From Streptomyces sp. SID13031 (GTDB taxonomy: Bacteria > Actinomycetota > Actinomycetes > Propionibacteriales > Kribbellaceae), in contig NZ_JAAGLV010000001.1 of NCBI RefSeq assembly GCF_010548305.1, positions 62,001-126,000 on the forward strand: a stretch of 64,000 nt of DNA, read 5' to 3'. The translations under genes were made by a program, and so were the position numbers. Numbering within the stretch: the stretch's first letter is position 1; every line of letters begins with the position of its first letter. Shown here piece by piece: positions 58,758 to 64,000 of the stretch. The notes under the pieces are model-generated. The model worked only from the letters and a program-made list of their open reading frames with translations, was not told the origin of the DNA and did no database searches.

Positions 58758-59741
58758 GTGGACATTCTGATTCTTGGCGGTACGGCGTTCCTCGGGCGTG
58801 AGCTCGCGAGGCAAGCGCTCGCGCGTGGGCATGCGGTGACCTGTCTGGCGCGAGGTGAGAGTGGCGCGGTCGCGGAGGGGGCGACGCTGGTCGCAGCGGA
58901 TCGCGCGCGGCCGGACGCGTACGACGCGGTACGGGGGCAGGAGTGGGGCGCGGTCTTCGAGCTGTCGTGGCAGCCCGGGTTCGTGCGGGAGGCGCTGACA
59001 GCCCTGGAGGCCAAGCACTGGACGTATGTCTCGTCCATCAATGCCTATGCGGCGTTCGACGTACCGGGGGCGGATGAGTCGGCGGAGCTGCGGGCCGCGA
59101 CTGATCAGGATGTCGCGGATCGGGAGCTGTACGGCGAGGCCAAGGTGGCTGGTGAGCTGGCGTCCTCGGCGGCGGTGGGGGATCGCTTGGTGATCGCGCG
59201 GCCGGGGCTGATCGGCGGGCCGGGGGACTCGAGCGATCGGGGTGGTGCGTGGGTTGCTCGCGCGGCGCGGGCGCCGGAGGAGCCGCTGCTGGTGCCCGAT
59301 ACGCCTGAGCTCGCGACAGCGGTGATCGACGTACGGGATCTGGCGTCTTGGCTGCTGGACTGTGCTGAGCGAGGCACGACCGGGACCTTCGACACGTTCG
59401 GCCCGGTGGTGCCGTTCGGCGAGTGGATCGACCTGGTGCGCGAGGTCGGCGGGCACACCGGGCCAGTGGTGCTCGCGTCGCGGGAATGGCTGGAGGCGCA
59501 GGAGGTACCGCAGTACATGGGCCCGGAGTCGATCGCCATGTGGATGACCGAGCCCGGCTACGAGGGCTGGTCGAACCGCAGTGGCGCCGCGGCAGCCCAA
59601 GCGGGGTTGAAGCATCGATCGCGGAAGGAGTTCCTGGTCGACGCCCTGGCCTGGGAACGTGAGCTCGGTCTGGACCGCGAACGCAAGGCGGGCTTGAGCC
59701 CTGCTCGCGAGCAAGAGCTGATCAAGGCCGTGCGAGAGTAA
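58758..59741 (+). CDS. NAD-dependent epimerase/dehydratase-like protein
   Basis: Start GTG 58758 (VDILILGGTAFLGRELARQA); a TTG at 58728 adds ten residues. Rossmann signature GGTAFLG, then TYVSSINAYA, a Y-x3-K in LYGEAKVAGE, and IARPGLIGGPGDSSDR. Similar to NAD-dependent reductases of the extended SDR family. About 327 residues. Substrate unknown; it runs four bases into the phosphoesterase gene. Confidence 0.85.
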   Translation: MDILILGGTAFLGRELARQALARGHAVTCLARGESGAVAEGATLVAADRARPDAYDAVRGQEWGAVFELSWQPGFVREALTALEAKHWTYVSSINAYAAFDVPGADESAELRAATDQDVADRELYGEAKVAGELASSAAVGDRLVIARPGLIGGPGDSSDRGGAWVARAARAPEEPLLVPDTPELATAVIDVRDLASWLLDCAERGTTGTFDTFGPVVPFGEWIDLVREVGGHTGPVVLASREWLEAQEVPQYMGPESIAMWMTEPGYEGWSNRSGAAAAQAGLKHRSRKEFLVDALAWERELGLDRERKAGLSPAREQELIKAVRE

Positions 59742-59745
59742 CCCC

Positions 59746-60237
59746 ATGCGGTTACTGCTGATCTCGGACACTCATCTGCCGGTACGCGCGAAGAAGCTGC
59801 CCGGCGTTGTCTGGGCCGCGGTCGACGAGGCGGACGTGGTGATCCACGCGGGCGACTGGGTCAATGTCGACCTGCTCGACGAGCTGACCGAGCGCTCCAA
59901 CCAGCTGGTCGGGTGCTGGGGCAACAACGACGGGCCGTTGCTCAGGGCAAGGTTGCCTGAGGTTGCCCGGGTGACGCTGGACGGCGTCGCGATCGCGGTC
60001 GTCCACGAGACCGGTACGGCGAAAGGTCGCGAGGAGCGCTGTGAACGCGCCTACCCCGACGTGGACCTGCTCGTCTTCGGGCACAGCCACATCCCGTGGG
60101 ACACCACGTCGCCACGGGGCCTGCGGTTGCTCAACCCGGGATCGCCGACGGATCGCCGGCGACAGCCGTACTGCACCTATCAGACGGCCGTGATCGAATC
60201 AGGCCGCCTGAAAGAGGTTGCGCTACACAACCTTTAG
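59746..60237 (+). CDS. Metallophosphoesterase, YfcE-type
   Basis: 163 residues. Metal-binding motifs: ISDTHLPV (D-x-H), VIHAGDWV (GD), GCWGNNDGPL (GN-x-D), VVHETG (H) and FGHSHIP (GH-x-H). It is a small cyclic nucleotide or phosphodiester phosphoesterase. Starts four bases after the epimerase stop; operon-like. Confidence 0.92.
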   Translation: MRLLLISDTHLPVRAKKLPGVVWAAVDEADVVIHAGDWVNVDLLDELTERSNQLVGCWGNNDGPLLRARLPEVARVTLDGVAIAVVHETGTAKGREERCERAYPDVDLLVFGHSHIPWDTTSPRGLRLLNPGSPTDRRRQPYCTYQTAVIESGRLKEVALHNL

Positions 60238-60389
60238 GCGCTTGCGGCTTCCTTGACGCGGGTCTTGATGCGGTCGCGCACCTCTTCCGGGGTGTAGGCG
60301 CGACGCTTGCGCTCGCCTCGCGCGATCACGGCGCCCGTCGCGGCAACCCCGACGAGACCAGCCAGTCCTACGACCTTCCATGCCTTCAT
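60234..60389 (-). CDS. Small membrane protein (51 aa)
   Basis: 51 residues with one N-terminal membrane helix (WKVVGLAGLVGVAATGAVIA) and a basic tail RGERKRRAYTPEEVRDRIKTR. It lies on the minus strand between the phosphoesterase, whose last bases it overlaps, and the divergent hydrolase. Start ATG 60389. Real because of the coding-like sequence and typical single-span layout; function unknown. Confidence 0.65.
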   Translation of the reverse strand: MKAWKVVGLAGLVGVAATGAVIARGERKRRAYTPEEVRDRIKTRVKEAASA

Positions 60390-60406
60390 GTCACTAACCT
60401 AGCGAC

Positions 60407-61042
60407 GTGGAAACACGGATAGCACTGGATGACGCTACGGAACTGACACGAACGGGTGACATTTGGCTGTTTCGGGGTGAGAGCGCGGCCGATCGCGCGA
60501 TCCAGCTGACCACCAACAGCCCGGTCAACCACGTCGGGATGGCGATCGTCCTCGAGGACCTGCCGCCGCTGATGTGGCACGCGGAGCTCGGCCGCTCCCT
60601 GCCCGACGTGTGGACCGGCCAGCACCAGCGCGGCGTACAACTGCACGATCTGCGCGACGCGGTGCTCACCTGGTCGCGCCGATACGGTCAGCGGGCCTGG
60701 CTGCGGCAGCTCGAGTACCCGGTCACCAGGGAGACAGAGGACGCAGTACTCCGTACTGTGGCGCGCCTCGACGGGACGCCGTTCCCGTCCACGGCCCGGC
60801 TGGCGTCGCGATGGGTGCGCGGGCGCATCCCGCAGTTCCGTCATGGCGAGCGTGAGTTGAACCTGGAGAGCGCGTACTGCGCCGAGGTGGTCGCCGTGAC
60901 GTACGAGGAGATGGGCCTGTTGCCGAGCGGGCGCCGGCCGAACTGGTACGACCCGGGCCGCTTCTGGAGTGGCGACGACCTGGATCTCACCAGTGGCGCG
61001 ACGCTGGGCGAGGAGATCGCCGTGGACATCCCCGCCGCGTAG
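60407..61042 (+). CDS. YiiX/YebB-like permuted papain-fold protein
   Basis: 211 residues. The order of catalytic residues is circularly permuted: His in SPVNHVGMAIV near residue 42 precedes Cys in ESAYCAEVVAV near 158. Members are peptidase or amidohydrolase-like. GTG 60407 starts 17 bases from the divergent small membrane protein. Confidence 0.82.
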   Translation: METRIALDDATELTRTGDIWLFRGESAADRAIQLTTNSPVNHVGMAIVLEDLPPLMWHAELGRSLPDVWTGQHQRGVQLHDLRDAVLTWSRRYGQRAWLRQLEYPVTRETEDAVLRTVARLDGTPFPSTARLASRWVRGRIPQFRHGERELNLESAYCAEVVAVTYEEMGLLPSGRRPNWYDPGRFWSGDDLDLTSGATLGEEIAVDIPAA

Positions 61043-61048
61043 TACGGC

Positions 61049-61711
61049 TCAGCCTGGGTGGCGGGCGCGCATCCAGAGGATCACGTCGAGGGTGCGCAGG
61101 GGCGTGATCTGCGGCCCGAGCTCGGCGGCTTTGTGGGCGTGGCCGAGATGATCGCACAGCTCGGCCGTCAGCGCCTCGTGCAACGAGATCCACCAGTTCG
61201 CGCCCTTGCCGAGGTCGACCAGCTGGCTGACCTGGTGGTCGTAGATCGGGATCAGCCGCGGCCGCTTGCGGGCCAGCAGCTTGCTCGCGGTGACGCCGGA
61301 GGTGCCGTGCTCACCGCCGTTCCACGCCATCGCGCGGAACTTCGTGAACAACCGGTACGCCGCAGACTTCGGGCTCAGGTCCGATCGCGCGACGTCCCAC
61401 AGATCGGCGTCGGCGGGGATCTCGGTGAGCAGGTCGGTGATCTCGGCGGCGTCCTCGCCGAGAAGCCGTGCCGAGACCGTGATCGGCAGCCGGATGCTGA
61501 GTGCGGACAGGGCAACGATGTCGTCGGCGGTGAGCCGGTTGCGGTTGTTCTCCTGGTCGGCCGGCGAGCCGATCAGCTCGAACCAGCGGCCGGGGTAGCC
61601 GGTGTTCGGCGGCCCGTCCTGGTAGTAGGTGCGCAGGTCGTCGATCGCCTGCGGATCGGTGACGAAGTCCAGCAGTCTGGTGGACAAACTGGTGTCGATG
61701 CTGAGTTGCAT
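61049..61711 (-). CDS. DUF6308-family protein, second copy
   Basis: 220 residues. DLRTYYQDGPPNTGYPGRWFE at the start, NRLTADDIVALSALSI, GVTASKLLARKRPRLIPIYD and LRTLDVILWMRA; the same pattern as 41970-42596. Function unknown. ATG 61711 with GGGGGG upstream. Confidence 0.78.
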   Translation of the reverse strand: MQLSIDTSLSTRLLDFVTDPQAIDDLRTYYQDGPPNTGYPGRWFELIGSPADQENNRNRLTADDIVALSALSIRLPITVSARLLGEDAAEITDLLTEIPADADLWDVARSDLSPKSAAYRLFTKFRAMAWNGGEHGTSGVTASKLLARKRPRLIPIYDHQVSQLVDLGKGANWWISLHEALTAELCDHLGHAHKAAELGPQITPLRTLDVILWMRARHPG

Positions 61712-61888
61712 GGTCCCCCCGTGCGGTTTGGCGGCACGCGGCGCCTTCCAGCTTCCCCCCGCGCTTCCATAGGGCCTATCGACTGGAATCGATGCCGCGT
61801 TACATCTGGTTTCGCCGGTCGCCGGAAACTGTCGGTGGCCTGTGATTGGCTTGTTGCAGTTGGCAGCGACGCTGGAGGAGGCGCTGGG

Positions 61889-63121
61889 ATGTATGCCGTC
61901 ATCGACACCGAGACCACCGGCCTGTCGCCCGGTCATCGGCACCGGGTGATCGAGATCGCCGTCGTGCTGCTCGACGCACAAGGGCGGTTCGAGTACGAGT
62001 GGGTGACGTTGCTGAATCCGCAACGGGACCTGGGGCCGCAACACATCCACGGGATTCTGACCGCCGACGTGCTGGCCGCGCCGGACTTCGCGGATATCGC
62101 CGGCCGGCTGGCGCAGTTGCTGGCCGGGCGGATGGTGGTCGGGCACAACGTCGACTTCGACCTCGGGTTCCTGCGGGCGGAGTTCGCCCGGATCGGGTTC
62201 GCGGTGCCACTGGTCACCGAGCGCTCGATGTGCACGATGGCACTGGCCGGCTATCTGTACCCCGGAGCCAAGCGGACGCTGGGCGCTTGTTGCTCGGCGG
62301 CCGGGATCTCGATCGAGGGCTGGCATTCGGCGCTCGCTGATACCCGGGCGACCGCGCAGCTCTTCAGCCAGTATCTCCGGGCTTTCCCGTCGCCTCCGCC
62401 CTGGCAGTGGGCCTATGAGGAGGTCAGCCGGCTGAGGTGGCCCGTACTACCCGGTGCGGACGGCACGGCCACTGTCCGCCCGGTGCATGCGGGCGGGCGC
62501 CACGGCTGGATGAGCAGGCTGGTCGACCAGTTGCCACGAGTGCCCGATCCGCCACAGGCCGACTCGTATCTGGCCGTCCTCGACACGATCCTGGCCGATC
62601 GGGAGATCAACCAGGCCAAGGCCGACCAGCTCGTCCACGTTGCGACGGATCTCGGCCTCAGTCGCTCGGAGGTCGACGAGCTGCATCGGGTCTATGTCAC
62701 CGACCTCGCCGACGCGTTGTGGAGCGGGGGCGTGGTCGCTCCGGATGAGCGCAACGACCTCGATCGGGTCGCGGTGATGCTCGGGCAACGGGCGGCGGAC
62801 GTCGATGACGCCTTGCTACGAGCCAGCGGCGGGCAATACGTCGTGCCGGCTCGTCCCGGGGCGCAGGGGTTTCCGGCGGGCAGCAGCCTGGTGTTCACCG
62901 GTGACATGGTCGAGCCGCGTGAGGTTTGGTGGGATCGCGCGGTGGCGGCCGGGTTCCTGCCGCAGGAAGCTGTCCGGCCGGACACCATCTTCGTCGTCGC
63001 GGCCGATGTGGACAGCCTCTCGGTGAAGGCCCGGGCGGCGCGCGACCTCGGCGTACCGATCATCGCGGTCGAGGACTTCGTGCGGATGCTGCCGGAGACC
63101 GGCGAGCGCAAGGCCGGGTGA
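61889..63121 (+). CDS. DEDDh 3'-5' exonuclease with BRCT-like C-terminus
   Basis: 410 residues. Exonuclease motifs: ExoI VIDTETTG, ExoII HNVDFDLGFL and ExoIII HSALADTRATAQLF (DEDDh type, as in DNA polymerase III epsilon). The middle ~150 residues are helical (residues 190-320, IDTILADREINQAKADQL). The C-terminal part SSLVFTGDMVEPREVW with SVKARAARDLGVPIIAVEDF is BRCT-like. Starts ATG 61889 with GGAGG upstream. Similar to the actinobacterial exonuclease/BRCT proteins of unknown partner. Confidence 0.87.
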   Translation: MYAVIDTETTGLSPGHRHRVIEIAVVLLDAQGRFEYEWVTLLNPQRDLGPQHIHGILTADVLAAPDFADIAGRLAQLLAGRMVVGHNVDFDLGFLRAEFARIGFAVPLVTERSMCTMALAGYLYPGAKRTLGACCSAAGISIEGWHSALADTRATAQLFSQYLRAFPSPPPWQWAYEEVSRLRWPVLPGADGTATVRPVHAGGRHGWMSRLVDQLPRVPDPPQADSYLAVLDTILADREINQAKADQLVHVATDLGLSRSEVDELHRVYVTDLADALWSGGVVAPDERNDLDRVAVMLGQRAADVDDALLRASGGQYVVPARPGAQGFPAGSSLVFTGDMVEPREVWWDRAVAAGFLPQEAVRPDTIFVVAADVDSLSVKARAARDLGVPIIAVEDFVRMLPETGERKAG

Positions 63122-63149
63122 GGATCAGTGCCTGGATAGGGTTCGGATC

Positions 63150-63668
63150 GTGGAGATTGCGGAGCTGGGGCAGCGGATCTATCGGGCATCGCACCTGACC
63201 GGGGAGTTCACCCTGCGGTCGGGGATCACGGCGACCGAGTATTTCGACAAGTACCGGTTCGAGGCCGACCCAGTGCTGCTGGACGCGATCGCCGAGGCGA
63301 TGGCGCCGCTCGTGCCGGCGGGGACCGAGGTGCTCGCCGGGCTCGAGATGGGTGGGATCCCGGTCGTGACGGCACTCGGGCGGCACACGGGGTTGCCCTG
63401 CGCCTTCGTCCGCAAGGAAGCCAAGACCTACGGGACGTGCCGGCTCGCGGAGGGCGCCGAGCTCGCCGGCCGCCGGGTGCTGGTCGTAGAGGACGTCGTG
63501 AGCAAGGGCGGCCAGATCGTCTTGTCCACGAAGGACCTGCGCGCGCTGGGCGCTGACATCTCACAGGCCTTGTGTGTGATCGACCGCCAACTCGGTGGGG
63601 CCGAGACGCTCGCCGCCGAGGGCATCGAGTTGATTTCGCTGATGACCGCGGCGGATTTCATTTCTTAA
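63150..63668 (+). CDS. pyrE: Orotate phosphoribosyltransferase
   Basis: 172 residues. FTLRSGITATEYFDKYRFEAD starts the fold; AGLEMGGIPVVTALG, CAFVRKEAKTYGTC (substrate loop) and VLVVEDVVSKGGQI (PRPP-binding motif) follow. It makes orotidine monophosphate in pyrimidine synthesis. GTG 63150 start. A perfect palindrome lies after the stop. Confidence 0.9.
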   Translation: MEIAELGQRIYRASHLTGEFTLRSGITATEYFDKYRFEADPVLLDAIAEAMAPLVPAGTEVLAGLEMGGIPVVTALGRHTGLPCAFVRKEAKTYGTCRLAEGAELAGRRVLVVEDVVSKGGQIVLSTKDLRALGADISQALCVIDRQLGGAETLAAEGIELISLMTAADFIS

Positions 63669-63677
63669 CTCCGGAAA

Positions 63678-63699
63678 TCCGTGATCGCGCGATCACGGA
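63678..63699. terminator. Perfect palindrome after pyrE
   Basis: A fully self-complementary 22-base element with arms TCCGTGATCGC and GCGATCACGGA and no loop bases. Probably a terminator hairpin or a protein-binding site; no T-run follows. Confidence 0.55.
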
Positions 63700-63800
63700 G
63701 TGTGCAGTGAGGTGTTGACATCGTTGTATCGGGGCGGCGATGGTGGTGACGGGAATTCCCGATGTCTTACCGCGCCCGCCCCCACTGTTGCGGAGAAGAT

Positions 63801-64000
63801 ATGCCCAAGATTCTCGCTGTATTGCTGACCCTTGCCCTTTTCGTGGCACTACCTGCGCCCGTTTCGGCGACGCCGATCAATGCGGCCGCTGTCACCGTCC
63901 ATACCGTGACGTTCGTGAACCAGTCCGGGCAGACCCTGTGGGTCGGCTCGTCGGTCAACGCGGACAACTCGGTCAACTTCACCGGACTGCCCAGGCTGAA
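63801..64000 (+). CDS. Secreted protein, N-terminal part, thaumatin-like
   Basis: Cut by the window edge. ATG 63801 with CGGAGAAG just upstream. Signal peptide of about 23 residues (KILAVLLTLALFVALPAPV, then SAT cleavage site), then VHTVTFVNQSGQTLWVGSSVN, NSVNFTGLPRL. The start of the mature part resembles thaumatin-like secreted proteins (N-x-S-Q-T-L-W-V-G). Family call is tentative. Confidence 0.5.
   Translation, partial: MPKILAVLLTLALFVALPAPVSATPINAAAVTVHTVTFVNQSGQTLWVGSSVNADNSVNFTGLPRL

Noticed and set aside
61058..61888. Upstream extension of the exonuclease frame
   Set aside because: It is antisense to the DUF6308 gene, with no exonuclease motif before the VIDTETTG block.

Overview
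The window is high-GC actinobacterial DNA: codon third positions are almost all G or C, GTG and TTG starts are frequent, and stops and starts often overlap as ATGA or TGATG. The gene content (AfsR-type STAND regulator, WYL, TetR and MarR regulators, EACC1-caspase pair, AddAB-like nuclease, DUF6308 proteins) and a recurrent GCAGTAC word in coding sequence fit a soil actinomycete of the Propionibacteriales, perhaps Kribbella. That placement is inference; no rRNA, tRNA or other marker gene was found.

Region 1 (1-8.6 kb) is a restriction and defence island. It opens inside a 5-methylcytosine DNA methyltransferase, followed by a GIY-YIG endonuclease resembling Eco29kI and a Vsr mismatch endonuclease. 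Beyond an IS3 orfA remnant lies a tight four-gene cassette: an unrecognised protein, a ParB-like protein, an SNF2-type helicase and a DUF3883 (ExK nuclease-like) protein. The island ends in degraded IS982 and IS1380 pieces and a beheaded MazG gene. Region 2 (9-16.7 kb) is a two-gene operon of a HelD-like helicase and an 1837-residue DUF4011/SF1 helicase with a Vsr-like nuclease domain and a DUF3320-like tail. Region 3 (16.7-21.8 kb) has a RelE-like toxin-antitoxin pair, then a YjbR-like protein, an EACC1 protein and a membrane-anchored caspase with a beta-propeller.

Region 4 (21.9-42.6 kb) is mostly housekeeping and small metabolic or regulatory units: epoxide hydrolase with a divergent WYL regulator, carotenoid-type membrane protein with TetR, a LuxR-type two-component system, a DUF429 protein with a lipoprotein hydrolase, a berberine-bridge-type oxidoreductase, two related proteins of unknown function, FMN reductase and DHFR-like proteins divergent from an AfsR-type regulator, a cysteine-synthase-like protein, and a MarR regulator divergent from an unusual luciferase-hemerythrin fusion. 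Convergent gene pairs are mostly separated by strong stem-loops, and several divergent promoters carry a clean inverted repeat.

Region 5 (43-58.2 kb) holds an AddAB-like helicase-nuclease and then the most striking unit of the window: an overlapping gene set made of a soluble three-lobed FtsK/EccC-like ATPase, a coiled-coil membrane protein, an 86-residue helical protein, a toxin with a helical N-terminus and a CdiA-like nuclease C-terminus, and three tandem immunity-like paralogues, the third broken by a frameshift. It looks like a compact type-VII-like toxin-immunity cassette. Region 6 (58.2-64 kb) returns to ordinary genes (epimerase, metallophosphoesterase, papain-like hydrolase, DUF6308 protein, exonuclease-BRCT fusion, orotate phosphoribosyltransferase) and ends inside a secreted thaumatin-like protein.
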